DNA of 64,000 bases from Streptomyces filipinensis (lineage in GTDB: Bacteria; Actinomycetota; Actinomycetes; Streptomycetales; Streptomycetaceae): positions 434,001 to 498,000 of the forward strand of contig NZ_BMTD01000001.1 of NCBI RefSeq assembly GCF_014649495.1. Direction: 5' to 3'. Under the pieces are notes generated by a model. That model saw only the letters and a list, made by a program, of their open reading frames with translations. It did no database searches and was not told where the DNA came from. Both the position numbers and the translations under genes were made by a program. The stretch's first letter is position 1, and every line of letters starts with the position of its first letter. Below are positions 15,080-23,886 of this stretch, piece by piece.

Positions 15080-16321
15080 TCAGAAGCCGTGGGGCAGCCA
15101 GGGGGCCACCGCTGAGGCGAACGCCACCGATGCCTGTGTCAGCGTGCCCGGCCGCAGCTCCCGTACCCGGCCGGCCCTCGCCAGTGACAGCAGGGTCACA
15201 CCGCCGAGGTAGGCCGCGCCCAGGTCCCGTACCGTGAGGGCGAGCGCGGGTGCGTCGCTCGTCCGCTCGCAGGACGCGCCCTCGGCGTCGCCCGTCAGCC
15301 GCCAGCGTCCCGCGTTCCAGGGGCAGAAGGCGTCCTCCACGTCCAGCACCACGTCCACGGGCGCCGGATACGTACGTGCCGACAGGGCCGTACCCACGTC
15401 CACCAGGCGGACGTGCCCGGCGTCCCGCAGCCGCAGCCGGCAGCGGCGGATGTCGGAGACCAGGTGCTGCCAGGCGTCGTCGACCGGCCGTCCCCGTACC
15501 GTCAGCGTCGTCATCAGGTCGATGCCGAACAGGAACCGCCACAGCGCGGCCTCCGCCGCCGGATCGAGCGCGGCGAGGTCCTCCAGGGTCACCGAACCGT
15601 CGTGGCCGCTCGGCCCCCATTCCATCTTGGTGCGGAACCGGGCGTACCCGGTGACCTGTCCGTCCCGTTCGGCGACCACGCACTGCAGGGCCGACGCCCC
15701 GTTCCGGTCGCTCTCCGGGTCGAGCAGGCCGGCCTGCTCCCAGCCGGGCTGCCGGGCCAGCATGCCGGGGCGGCGGGGCACCAGGGCCGCGTACACCGCC
15801 TCGCACTCCTTCAGGACGTCGGCGGGCGGTGCGTAGCGCACGCGCACCTCGTCGGTGCCCGCGGGCAGCGCCAGCGCGACCCGGCCGGTGTCGATGTCGG
15901 CGCTGATCTGGAAGCTCGCCGTACCGAACCCGAAGCGGCCGTAGATCGCGGGCTCGGAGGCGAACAGTGCCGCCAGCGGCTCGCCCTTGGTGTGCGCGTC
16001 GGCCAGCAGCCGCCGCATCATCGCCGTCAGGATCCCGCGCCGCCGGTGCGTCGCGGCCACGCTGACCATGGTCACACCGGCGGTGGGCACCACCGCCCCG
16101 CCCGGCACGGTCATCCGGAAGCTGAAGGCCCCGGACGTACCGACGATCGCGTCCGCGTCCCAGACGGCCAGGGAACGATCGAACTCGGTGACGGATTTGT
16201 CCAGTTCGCGCTCTTCGGTCGAGGCCGGTCCGCCCCCGAACGCACGGACCAGGTGGTCCCACCACCGGTCGAACTCCTCCGGGCGCAGCATCCTCAACTC
16301 GGTCCCGCCGTCAGTCCCCAT
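15080..16321 (-). CDS. Eis-like GNAT-family N-acetyltransferase
   Basis: Protein of 413 residues built like Eis (enhanced intracellular survival): N-terminal GNAT domain with the acetyl-CoA loop VAATHRRRGILTAMMRRLL, a second GNAT-like half, and a C-terminal SCP2-like sterol-carrier domain ending in a free-carboxylate phenylalanine (LPHGF). In mycobacteria Eis acetylates aminoglycosides and polyamines; the native substrate here is unknown. The ATG start lies in a 187-bp region shared with the divergent phosphatase at 16509. Confidence 0.88.
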   Translation of the reverse strand: MGTDGGTELRMLRPEEFDRWWDHLVRAFGGGPASTEERELDKSVTEFDRSLAVWDADAIVGTSGAFSFRMTVPGGAVVPTAGVTMVSVAATHRRRGILTAMMRRLLADAHTKGEPLAALFASEPAIYGRFGFGTASFQISADIDTGRVALALPAGTDEVRVRYAPPADVLKECEAVYAALVPRRPGMLARQPGWEQAGLLDPESDRNGASALQCVVAERDGQVTGYARFRTKMEWGPSGHDGSVTLEDLAALDPAAEAALWRFLFGIDLMTTLTVRGRPVDDAWQHLVSDIRRCRLRLRDAGHVRLVDVGTALSARTYPAPVDVVLDVEDAFCPWNAGRWRLTGDAEGASCERTSDAPALALTVRDLGAAYLGGVTLLSLARAGRVRELRPGTLTQASVAFASAVAPWLPHGF

Positions 16322-16508
16322 GAGCCATGCCTATCAGGGCATTGCAGGACGAGCCAGTGAATTTCTCCCGGTCGGCGGCGCGATGGCCCCGCGTGCCGTT
16401 CACTGTGAGGACGCACCACGAGACGCATCACGAAGTGGGGCCTCGCACGGGGGACAAGTGGGACCTCCCGTGCCAAGCAGCCGGTCCGATGGATAGGGTC
16501 CCGAACTG

Positions 16509-17687
16509 ATGGCAGCAGGACGACAGCGGCGCGCGAAGGCCGAGACGTTCACGGCCCGGTGGAAGATGCAGTGGCACCGGGCCCGCGTCGGCCTGCGCAG
16601 AAGCGCCGTGGACTACTTCCGCGGCGACGGCTCCGACTGGATCGCGTTCGTCGGCCTGCTGCTCGCCATCCCCCTCCTCATGGCCGTCACCCTGGTCGAC
16701 TCGGTGTGGTGCTCCCCGGCCACGCTGGTGCTGCCGATCATCGCGGGCGGCCTGCTGCTGCGCCCGGCGAGCCTGCTCGGCCTGTACGCGGCGGGGGCCA
16801 GCGCGCTGATCGTGGAGTCGGTACGGCTCGGCCCGTACACCGAGGGGCCCTCCCGGGTCACCCCGGGCGTCGTCCTGGTCGTGGCGGCGTGCGGTTTCTT
16901 CGGTCTGCTCACGGCCCAGTTCCGCAGCCGGGTCGGCGTGCCCTGGCGGCGCGGCGGCACCATGCTGTTCGACCTGCGCGAGCGGATCCGGGTGCAGAGC
17001 AAGCTGCCGAAGCTGCCGCAGGGCTGGCACCACGAGATGGCGCTCAGGCCGGCCGGCGGCCAGTCCTTCTCCGGCGACTTCGTCGTCGCGGCCCGCACCA
17101 ACGGCGGCCGCACGCTGGAGGTCGTGCTCACGGACGTGTCCGGCAAGGGCATGGACGCCGGGTCGCGCGCCCTGCTGCTGTCCGGTGCCTTCGGCGGCCT
17201 GCTCGGCTCGCTGCCGCCGCACGCCTTCCTGCCCGCCGCGAACGGCTACCTCCTGCGCCAGGACTGGGACGAGGGCTTCGCCACCTCCATCCATCTCGTC
17301 CTGGACCTCGACTCCGGTGACTACGAGCTGTACTCCGCCGGCCATCCCCCGGGTCTGCAGCTGAGCGCGGGCAGCGGACGCTGGGAGGAGAAGGCCGCCG
17401 AGGGCCCGCTGCTCGGCGTGTACGACGGCGCCCAGTTCGATCCCATGAAGGGCTCCCTGCGCCCCGGCGACGTCCTGATGCTCTTCACGGACGGCCTGGT
17501 GGAGACCTCCGACCGCGACATCGTCGAGGGCATCGACCGCCTCACCGGCGAGGCCGACCGCTATGTCGCCGGCGGCTTCCACGGCGCCGCCTGGCACCTC
17601 ATCGAGGCGGTCGCGAAGGACGTCAACGACGACCGGGCCCTCCTGCTGATCTGCCGCCAGTCCTCCCCGCCCCGACTGCCCTCCTGA
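16509..17687 (+). CDS. Membrane-anchored SpoIIE-type PP2C phosphatase
   Basis: Protein of 392 residues. A basic N-terminus is followed by about three membrane helices (roughly 43-62, 70-100, 115-135), then a PP2C/SpoIIE domain from about 165 with the metal sites FSGDFVVA and LTDVSGKGMDAGSRA and the end motif DDRALLLICR. Such phosphatases dephosphorylate anti-anti-sigma factors and so activate stress or developmental sigma factors. No anti-sigma partner lies next to it. A likely -10 (TAGGGT) is close before the ATG at 16509. The signal sensed is unknown. Confidence 0.88.
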   Translation: MAAGRQRRAKAETFTARWKMQWHRARVGLRRSAVDYFRGDGSDWIAFVGLLLAIPLLMAVTLVDSVWCSPATLVLPIIAGGLLLRPASLLGLYAAGASALIVESVRLGPYTEGPSRVTPGVVLVVAACGFFGLLTAQFRSRVGVPWRRGGTMLFDLRERIRVQSKLPKLPQGWHHEMALRPAGGQSFSGDFVVAARTNGGRTLEVVLTDVSGKGMDAGSRALLLSGAFGGLLGSLPPHAFLPAANGYLLRQDWDEGFATSIHLVLDLDSGDYELYSAGHPPGLQLSAGSGRWEEKAAEGPLLGVYDGAQFDPMKGSLRPGDVLMLFTDGLVETSDRDIVEGIDRLTGEADRYVAGGFHGAAWHLIEAVAKDVNDDRALLLICRQSSPPRLPS

Positions 17688-17718
17688 CCGCCGTCCCCAC
17701 CCGGCTCCGGGCGCCGGC

Positions 17719-18384
17719 CTACGCCGCCCCCGGCCCTGTCTCCGCGGTGCGCATGGCTGCGCTCAGCGGGGCCAGGACCCGCCAGCCCAGGGCCTCGTAC
17801 AGGGCCCGGCCCTCCTCGGTCGCGCCCAGTACGGCCGCCCTCGCCCCCTGGCGGGTGCCGGCCTCGGCGAGCGTGCCCAGCACCACGCGTCCCAGCCCCC
17901 GCCGCCGATGGGCCGGGGCGGTCTCCACCTGGTCGACGGCGGCGGTCGCACCGGTGACGGCCGTCTGCCCGCGCGCGGCGAAGGACCCGTCGGCGGCCCG
18001 CACCACGACCCGGGTCACCCCGCCCCGGCTCCAGCTGCTCAGCAGGTAGCCGTCGGGCAGGCCGGGCGGTGCCGCGGCCTCGGCCAGGGTGGCGGCCATG
18101 AGGACGGCGTGACCGTCCAGCAGTCCCCAGCCCGGCGGCAGCCACGCCCGGAGGGTCCCCGCCGCGACGAACGCCTTCAGCGCGACCCCGGCGGGACTGC
18201 TCTCGGCCAGCTTCCGGACGGTCGCCTCGTCGGCGGCGGTCAGCACATGCCGGGCCACCTCCCCGGGCAGGCCGACCTGGACCGTGAAACCCCAGGGCTC
18301 GCACGTCGGTTGGGCCGCCCCGCGCGACACGGCCCAGCCCTCGACCCAGGCGCGTACGGCTTCCGCGGTACTCCCGAAGCGCAT
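17719..18384 (-). CDS. GNAT-family N-acetyltransferase
   Basis: Protein of 221 residues. The C-terminal half carries the GNAT fold with the acetyl-CoA binding stretch VETAPAHRRRGLGRVVLGTLAEAG and the closing ALYEALGWRV. The N-terminal half has no familiar motif. The start MRFGSTAE at 18384 is chosen because GGAGGGG precedes it; an upstream start would read through the palindromic operator. It is divergent from the HD-domain gene, with only 89 bp between the two starts. Substrate unknown. Confidence 0.82.
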   Translation of the reverse strand: MRFGSTAEAVRAWVEGWAVSRGAAQPTCEPWGFTVQVGLPGEVARHVLTAADEATVRKLAESSPAGVALKAFVAAGTLRAWLPPGWGLLDGHAVLMAATLAEAAAPPGLPDGYLLSSWSRGGVTRVVVRAADGSFAARGQTAVTGATAAVDQVETAPAHRRRGLGRVVLGTLAEAGTRQGARAAVLGATEEGRALYEALGWRVLAPLSAAMRTAETGPGAA

Positions 18385-18400
18385 GACCCCTCCATGAGCG

Positions 18401-18433
18401 TGTAATAGGTGCTCTTGATTAGCGTCTATTACA
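18401..18433. promoter_or_regulatory. 33-bp palindromic operator between GNAT and HD genes
   Basis: Arms TGTAATAGGTGCT (18401-18413) and AGCGTCTATTACA (18421-18433) pair at 11 of 13 positions around a 7-bp centre. It fills the middle of the 89-bp divergent promoter region and is AT-rich compared with its surroundings, as expected for a dimeric repressor site controlling both genes. Confidence 0.55.
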
Positions 18434-18473
18434 GGATGGCATGGTGCGGCCGGCTTCGCGAGACACTGGCGTG

Positions 18474-18929
18474 ATGACACAGCTCACGCTCACCGAAGTG
18501 GAGGCCCTCGCCCGGGCCGTGCACGAAGGTCAGAAGGACAAGGCGGGCCGGCCGTACGCCGAGCATCTCGCCGCCGTCGCCGCGGGCGTGCGCGCCCGCG
18601 GCGGGGACCCGGAACAGATCGCTGCCGCCTGGCTGCACGACTCCGTCGAGGACGACGCGCTGTCCCGCCAGTGGCTGGAACGGGCGGCGCTGACCGCGCG
18701 GACCAAGGCCATCGTGGACGCCCTCACCAAGCGGCCGGGGGAGCAGCCGGAGGTGTACGCGCGGCGGATCCTCGCCACGGAGGGCGCACGGCTGGTGAAG
18801 GAGGCCGACCTGGCGCACAACGCCGACCCGGAGCGGCTCGCGGTCCTGGACGAGCCGACCCGGAAACGACTGACCGAGAAGTACGCGCGGATGCGTGCAC
18901 TTCTCGGTCTGGCCGAGCCGGGCTCCTAG
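18474..18929 (+). CDS. Small HD-domain phosphohydrolase
   Basis: Protein of 151 residues with the pattern of a SpoT-type HD hydrolase: AGRPYAEHLAAVA near residue 30 for the first histidine, then AAWLHDSVEDD for the HD pair, and later KEADLAHN. Stand-alone small HD proteins of this kind hydrolyse (p)ppGpp or other nucleotides. No synthetase domain is present. The ATG at 18474 is preceded by only a weak site. It ends in a 4-bp overlap with the convergent acyltransferase gene. Confidence 0.8.
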   Translation: MTQLTLTEVEALARAVHEGQKDKAGRPYAEHLAAVAAGVRARGGDPEQIAAAWLHDSVEDDALSRQWLERAALTARTKAIVDALTKRPGEQPEVYARRILATEGARLVKEADLAHNADPERLAVLDEPTRKRLTEKYARMRALLGLAEPGS

Positions 18930-20107
18930 GCGCTGACCCGCTCGCGCTCCTTTTGCTGCCGCTCGCGGGCGAGTTCGGCCGCGTCCTGCCGGAACGCCCA
19001 CTCCATCCTCGGCTCCATCGCGAAGCGGAAGACGCGCTGCACGGGCCTGGTGCACAGCAGGGTGACGGCGGCGCCCGCGAGGGCGGTCACCAGGATCTCG
19101 CCGAGCGGGTGGTGCAGCCAGGCGTGGTCGAACAGGCCGCGGTAGTCGGCGAACTTCACCAGGAAGCCGTGCAGCAGATAGCCGTACAGGGTGCCGGCGC
19201 CGAGCGCCGTGAACCACGTCCTGCGTCCCGGCACCCAGGAGAAGAAGCAGGCCGTCAGCACCAGCGAGCAGCCCATCATCGCCAGCGTCATCACGGGGCC
19301 GCACCACCAGGGCGCGCCCAGCTCCTGCGCGGAGTCGCGGTGGTAGAACCACGCGGTGTTCATGCGCGGTACGGCCCACCAGCCGACGGCCAGCGCGACG
19401 GCGAACACCGGCACCGCGGCGATCCGCACCGAGCGACGGCGCACCAGCTGGAAGTGCTCGGGCTTCATGCACAGGCCGAGCACGAAATACGGCAGGAACT
19501 GCAGGACGCGCTGCAGATCGAGGTCGTCGCCGATGTTGGGGGTGACCGACGCGAGCATGGCGATGCCCAGGGCGACCGCGAGCGGCGAGCGCACCAGCTT
19601 CCAGATCGGTGTCGTCAGCCGCCAGACGAACAGCGCGACCAGGAACCAGGTCAGGTACCAGGGATCGAGGAGGCTGATCTCCTCGTGCGAACCCGTGATG
19701 AGGTTCTTGAACAGCGGGTACGCGGTCTCGAACAGGACGTAGGGCACCACGACGCCGGTGATCAGCCGCTTCAGCCGGTCCGGGCGCATGTCGAAACCGC
19801 GCGAGAAGAACCCGGAGACGATGATGAACGCCGGCATGTGGAAGCAGTACACGACGGTGTACACGCCCTCCAGGATCCGGCTGTCCCCCTTCAGCGGCTC
19901 CCACGCGTGCCCCATCGCGACGAGCACGATCGCCAGGTACTTGGCGTTGTCGAAGAACGCGTCGCGCTGTTTGCCGGGTCTGTCCGCCTTCGCCTGTCCC
20001 TTCTGCGCACTCATCGGGGTACGCGGACCGGGCACTCCGTCCACCGGCGACTGTGCCGGGGGGAGCGGCCTGCGGTTCTGGCCGGGGGACGAGGCGGCGT
20101 CAAACAT
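18926..20107 (-). CDS. Membrane acyltransferase family 3 protein
   Basis: About 393 residues with roughly ten membrane helices. The acyltransferase-3 fold is recognised by FFDNAKYLAIVLVAMGHAWEP near the N-terminus (the family histidine) and FHMPAFIIVSGFFSRG after it. Such enzymes add acyl groups to surface sugars or lipids. The start at 20107 (MFDAASS) is preferred because AGGG stands at good spacing; an ATG at 20158 has no spaced ribosome site. The C-terminus is a charged cytoplasmic tail. Substrate not predictable. Confidence 0.85.
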   Translation of the reverse strand: MFDAASSPGQNRRPLPPAQSPVDGVPGPRTPMSAQKGQAKADRPGKQRDAFFDNAKYLAIVLVAMGHAWEPLKGDSRILEGVYTVVYCFHMPAFIIVSGFFSRGFDMRPDRLKRLITGVVVPYVLFETAYPLFKNLITGSHEEISLLDPWYLTWFLVALFVWRLTTPIWKLVRSPLAVALGIAMLASVTPNIGDDLDLQRVLQFLPYFVLGLCMKPEHFQLVRRRSVRIAAVPVFAVALAVGWWAVPRMNTAWFYHRDSAQELGAPWWCGPVMTLAMMGCSLVLTACFFSWVPGRRTWFTALGAGTLYGYLLHGFLVKFADYRGLFDHAWLHHPLGEILVTALAGAAVTLLCTRPVQRVFRFAMEPRMEWAFRQDAAELARERQQKERERVSA

Positions 20108-20158
20108 CTCAGGCACCCTAGCGTCGTCTGTGGGATTTCGTAAAACCCCCGCAGTCAT

Positions 20159-20546
20159 TCCTGGTTATCGCCCCCGAGTGCCCACTGATTTACAGAACTT
20201 GGCATCTACGTCTACGTGATGATGCGCACACAGGGTCGCCAGTTCACCCTCGATGTCCCGATTCATCCCGACTAAATGGTGCATACGGCGTCTCTGTGTC
20301 ATCAATTCGAATTACCTGCGCACAGGATGTGTGGAGGTGGAAACGAAGTCGCGTAATTCGTCGTGAAGTCACGCACGGAGGCCCTGACGAATTGCTGTGC
20401 GGCGCATCCCCCGCGCGGGTCGGCCGTCCGACGTTGCGTCACGGGCCGCATGGCAGGGCCGGGTTGGTGGCACGATGGTTCTGGCGGGGGCGCGCGGGCC
20501 GTGCCCCCGGGCCGGGAGAGCGGACCGACCGAGGGTGTGATCAGTT
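20159..20546. other. 388-bp intergenic region, relatively AT-rich
   Basis: No convincing gene. The first 200 bases are clearly lower in G+C than the neighbourhood. An inverted repeat with 8-bp arms (AATTCGTC at 20355-20362, GACGAATT at 20386-20393) is present. A possible 18-codon frame at 20219-20275 has no ribosome site or known family. The stretch probably holds promoters for the acyltransferase and for the small membrane protein. Confidence 0.4.
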
Positions 20547-20741
20547 GTGGCCATTTCACTGTCTGTGGTGCTGCTGTTGGCGATCATCCTTGTAGTGCTG
20601 ATACGAGGGGGGAACATCAAGGCGGGACCCGCGATCGTCGCCATCCTCTTCGGCTTCTTCCTCGCCTCCACCGGCATGGCCCCGTCCATCGACCGCTTCC
20701 TGAACTCGATAGCGGACTCCATCAGCTCCATCAAGTTCTGA
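20547..20741 (+). CDS. Small two-helix membrane protein
   Basis: 64 residues starting at GTG: helix one about 3-19 (LSVVLLLAIILVVLIRGG), helix two about 26-44, then a short polar tail. I recognise no named family, but the clean hydrophobic pattern, good codon use and position 63 bp before the kinase gene support a real gene, possibly co-transcribed with the kinase. Confidence 0.7.
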   Translation: MAISLSVVLLLAIILVVLIRGGNIKAGPAIVAILFGFFLASTGMAPSIDRFLNSIADSISSIKF

Positions 20742-20804
20742 CCGGCGCGGGGCGACCGGAGCGGAACGTGCTGAACAACTGAAGCAACGGGGGGACCCAC
20801 GGGT

Positions 20805-22964
20805 ATGGCGCTGCGCGACACGGACCCCGCGGAGATCGGCGGCTACCGGATCGAGGACCGCCTGGGCAGCGGCGGCATGGGCGTCGTGTATCTCGCCCGG
20901 TCCGCCTCCGGTCGCCGGCTCGCGGTCAAGGTCGTCCACGGCCAGTACGCCGACGACGACGAGTTCCGCACCCGCTTCAGCCGCGAGGTGGCCGCCGCGC
21001 GCCAGGTCAGCGGCGCCTTCACGGCCCCCGTGGTGGACGCGGACGCCGACGCCCCGCGCCCCTGGATGGCCACGCTCTACATCCCTGGCGAGGACCTCGG
21101 CACCCACGTCCGCCGCCACGGCCCGCTCCCGCCCGGCCGGCTGCGCGAACTCGCCACCGGCCTCGCCGAGGCGCTGCGCGACATCCACCGCGCCGGAGTC
21201 GTCCACCGCGACCTGAAACCGGCCAACGTCATGCTCGCCGAGGACGGCCCGCGCGTCATCGACTTCGGCGTCTCCCGCGCCGCCGAGTCCACCACCGCCG
21301 ACGCCCTCACCCAGACGGGACGGGTGATGGGCACCCCGCCCTTCATGTCCCCCGAGCAGTTCACCTCCCCGCACGAGGTCGGCCCCGCCACCGACGTCTT
21401 CTCCCTCGGCGCGGTCGTCGCGTACGCCGCCACCCGGCACGGCCCGTTCGACAGCGTCAGCCCCTGGGAGACGGCGACGAGAGTCGTGGAGCGCGAGCCC
21501 GACCTCGCCGGCGTCCCCGATGATCTGCTCCCCTTCGTCCGGCTCTGCCTGGAGAAGCACCCCAAAGGCCGCCCGACCCCCGACGAGCTCCTGCACCTGC
21601 TCCGGGACGGACGGCTGCCCGAGCGGCCGGAGCGGCCCGGGGCACGGGAGCCGGGGCCGGACCCCGCACGCCCCGCACGGCGCCGGCGCCGCCGGACGGC
21701 GCTCGTCGCGGCCGTCGCCGTACTGGCCGCCGTGGCCGCCACCGGGGTCGCCTTCCTCGCCCGCGACGGCGGCGGCACCCCGCACGCCCTGCCGGCCGGC
21801 TGGCACGCCTGGCACCGGCAGGCCGGGACACCCGCGGGCGGCAACCGGAACACCGCGGCCCCCAACGGACCGTTCAGCGGGTGCGTCACCTCACGGACGT
21901 CGCTGGTGTGCGCCGGCGACAGCGTCATGGCCGCCCGGTTCGCGCTGGCCGACGGCCACAACTCCTGGACCCTGCCCGTGGACGCCACGCCCGTGTCCCT
22001 GAGCCCGGGCGGGGGCACGGTCATCGGCACCCGTCCCGGCGGCGTGTACGCCATCGGCAGCGAGGAGCACGCCGTCGGGACGGCGCAGGAGCCGCAGATC
22101 CGCACCCGCTACACCGTCCAGTCCCTCGACACGGCCGCCGGCAGGGCCGTCTGGAAGACCGTCGTCGCCGACAACACGGACAGCGTGGGCCCGGACACCG
22201 GCGGTGCCGTCGCCACCCCGGCCGGCGTCTTCACCACCTACGGCAAGGCCTCCGACTCCTACGCCCTCCTCGACGCCGCCCACGGCACCGTCCGCTGGCG
22301 CCACCGGATGCCCTACGGCGGCACGGACGACGGGGACTGCCGGCTGTCCGGCGCCGCGGGACAGGTCTACCTGGTCTGCCACACCCCCGACGCCCACGGC
22401 GACCCGGACCGCACCACGATCGCCCAGCTCGACCCCGCCACCGGCAAGGCCCGCTGGACACGGACGGCCACGGGCGGCCTCTCCCTGCTGGGCGAGGCCC
22501 GCCGGCACCTGGTGCTCGGCGCCGATCCGGCCGCACAGAAGCTGAGCGGCCTGACCCTGATCGACCTCACCTCACAGATCCTGACGACGGTACGGCTGTC
22601 CCCGCCGCGCCCCGCCTCGGCCGCCTACCTGCTGCGCGGCACCCTCTACCTCACCCTGACCAGCGGCAGCGTCCGGGCCGTCGACCCGGCCACCGGACGC
22701 GAGCTGTGGCAGAGCAACTCCACCGTCGAGCAGCCCGGCCCGCCCACCGCCTCCGCCACCCGGCTCTACCTGGCCTCGCCCAACGGCCGCCTGGCCGCCC
22801 TGGACCTGCGCACCGGCCGGGTGGCCGGCACACTCCCCGGCCGCGACGACAGCGCCATCGACGGCTCCTCCGACATCCCCGGAGCCCCCGTCCTGTCCGG
22901 CGACGCCCTCTACGTCCTCTACGGCCGGCGCTCGGTCTACAGCGTGGACGTGAAGACCCTCTGA
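20805..22964 (+). CDS. Membrane Ser/Thr protein kinase with extracellular PQQ-like repeats
   Basis: 719 residues. The Hanks kinase domain (about 12-270) is complete: GSGGMG loop, K42, HRDLKPAN with D136, DFG at 153-155 and the activation segment up to GTPPFMSPEQ. After a Pro/Arg-rich linker, one helix spans about 298-318. The outside part (about 380-719) has repeated strands of the type LDxATGxxxW, the PQQ/quinoprotein beta-propeller, which probably binds a ligand or partner at the cell surface. Targets are unknown. The ATG follows GGGG. Confidence 0.92.
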   Translation: MALRDTDPAEIGGYRIEDRLGSGGMGVVYLARSASGRRLAVKVVHGQYADDDEFRTRFSREVAAARQVSGAFTAPVVDADADAPRPWMATLYIPGEDLGTHVRRHGPLPPGRLRELATGLAEALRDIHRAGVVHRDLKPANVMLAEDGPRVIDFGVSRAAESTTADALTQTGRVMGTPPFMSPEQFTSPHEVGPATDVFSLGAVVAYAATRHGPFDSVSPWETATRVVEREPDLAGVPDDLLPFVRLCLEKHPKGRPTPDELLHLLRDGRLPERPERPGAREPGPDPARPARRRRRRTALVAAVAVLAAVAATGVAFLARDGGGTPHALPAGWHAWHRQAGTPAGGNRNTAAPNGPFSGCVTSRTSLVCAGDSVMAARFALADGHNSWTLPVDATPVSLSPGGGTVIGTRPGGVYAIGSEEHAVGTAQEPQIRTRYTVQSLDTAAGRAVWKTVVADNTDSVGPDTGGAVATPAGVFTTYGKASDSYALLDAAHGTVRWRHRMPYGGTDDGDCRLSGAAGQVYLVCHTPDAHGDPDRTTIAQLDPATGKARWTRTATGGLSLLGEARRHLVLGADPAAQKLSGLTLIDLTSQILTTVRLSPPRPASAAYLLRGTLYLTLTSGSVRAVDPATGRELWQSNSTVEQPGPPTASATRLYLASPNGRLAALDLRTGRVAGTLPGRDDSAIDGSSDIPGAPVLSGDALYVLYGRRSVYSVDVKTL

Positions 22965-23116
22965 GCACACCAGGGGCTGAGCTTGCCGCTGCTCGCCGCT
23001 TACCGCCGGCGCAGAGCCGCAGCACCTCGGCCGTCCATGATCGGCGGGTCCTCCAGGATGGTTTTGCCGCCCGCTTCCAGGGCACACGGCCCGTGAGACG
23101 CCGGGGAGGTACTGAG

Positions 23117-23290
23117 ATGAGTGCCGGAGAACGGGCCAAGGCGAAGGCCGAACAGGTGATCGGAAAGACCGTGCGGAAGGCGGCCCACGCCGCGCACAAA
23201 GGAACCCTCGAAGCAAAGGGCGCCGCTCTCGAAGCGCGGGGCATGATGCGCGGCGCGAGAGAACGGACCAAAGGCTCCCTCAAGCACTGA
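23117..23290 (+). CDS. CsbD-like small stress protein
   Basis: 57 residues, highly charged and helical (SAGERAKAKAEQVIGKTV, later GARERTKGSLKH), the pattern of CsbD-family proteins with repeats of K/A/E-G. CsbD proteins are made in the general stress response (sigma B in Bacillus). GGGGAGG lies 8 bases before the ATG. GTTT and GGGCAC spaced by about 15 bases upstream resemble a SigB-type promoter with one mismatch. A strong terminator follows. Confidence 0.75.
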   Translation: MSAGERAKAKAEQVIGKTVRKAAHAAHKGTLEAKGAALEARGMMRGARERTKGSLKH

Positions 23291-23349
23291 GAGGTCACGG
23301 GGTTGCCGCCACCCGCCGAGGTGGACCGGCCGAAGCCCCGGGAAACGAT

Positions 23350-23387
23350 CAGGGCCAGGCGGAGGATTGATCCTCCGCCTGGCCCTG
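23350..23387 (+). terminator. Terminator between csbD-like gene and tRNA-Gly
   Basis: Perfect 17-bp stem (23350-23366 with 23371-23387) with a 4-nt loop; it can end transcripts of the CsbD-like gene and, in the other direction, of the tRNA-Gly. Confidence 0.9.
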
Positions 23388-23397
23388 GGCCGTACAG

Positions 23398-23468
23398 AGC
23401 GGGCGACGGGAATCGAACCCGCGTAGCTAGTTTGGAAGACTAGGGCTCTACCATTGAGCTACGCCCGC
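23398..23468 (-). tRNA. tRNA-Gly (anticodon TCC)
   Basis: 71-nt cloverleaf read leftwards: acceptor GCGGGCG/CGCCCGC, D arm with GTAGCTCAATGGTAGAGC, anticodon loop CTTCCAA and T arm GGGTTCGATTCCC. CCA is not encoded. Confidence 0.95.
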
Positions 23469-23630
23469 GACAGTGCGCCGCAGGTCGGTGACCGCGGCAC
23501 TGGAGGCATCGTAGCGGGTCGCCCGCCGTCGAGGCCAACGAGTCGACCGCCGGGCCGTCCCGCGCGCCGCTCTCGTCGGAATACGGCCGACGTAATCCCC
23601 CGGGGCATGTACCCTACGTGACGCACCAGA

Positions 23631-23707
23631 CGGGGTGTGGCGCAGCTTGGTAGCGCGTCCGCTTTGGGAGCGGAAGGCCGTGGGTTCAAATCCCGCCACC
23701 CCGACCA
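23631..23707 (+). tRNA. tRNA-Pro (anticodon TGG)
   Basis: 77-nt cloverleaf including an encoded CCA end: acceptor CGGGGTG/CACCCCG, D arm GCGCAGCTTGGTAGCGC, anticodon loop TTTGGGA, T arm GGGTTCAAATCCC. It lies 179 bp before tig. Confidence 0.95.
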
Positions 23708-23886
23708 ACGGCTCGCGACGTCGCGATGATCGCCTTTTGGGGCGCTGACCGGCTGCGGTTACTATGCAAGCTGCGCGCCCGTGTGTCCCGGCCCACTCGG
23801 CCTACGAACTCCTCCGGGCGGCGAAATCCGCCGGACCAGTCTGGCTCCGGCAGAAACCAAGAAGTCAGCCACAAGGAGACCGAACC

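Noticed and set aside
20219..20275. 18-codon frame MMRTQGRQFTLDVP...
   Set aside because: No ribosome site and no family; too short to support without conservation data.
23398..23707. Two tRNA genes as an attachment site of an integrated element.
   Set aside because: Both tRNAs are complete, no integrase is near, and I see no repeat of a tRNA 3' end in the window.
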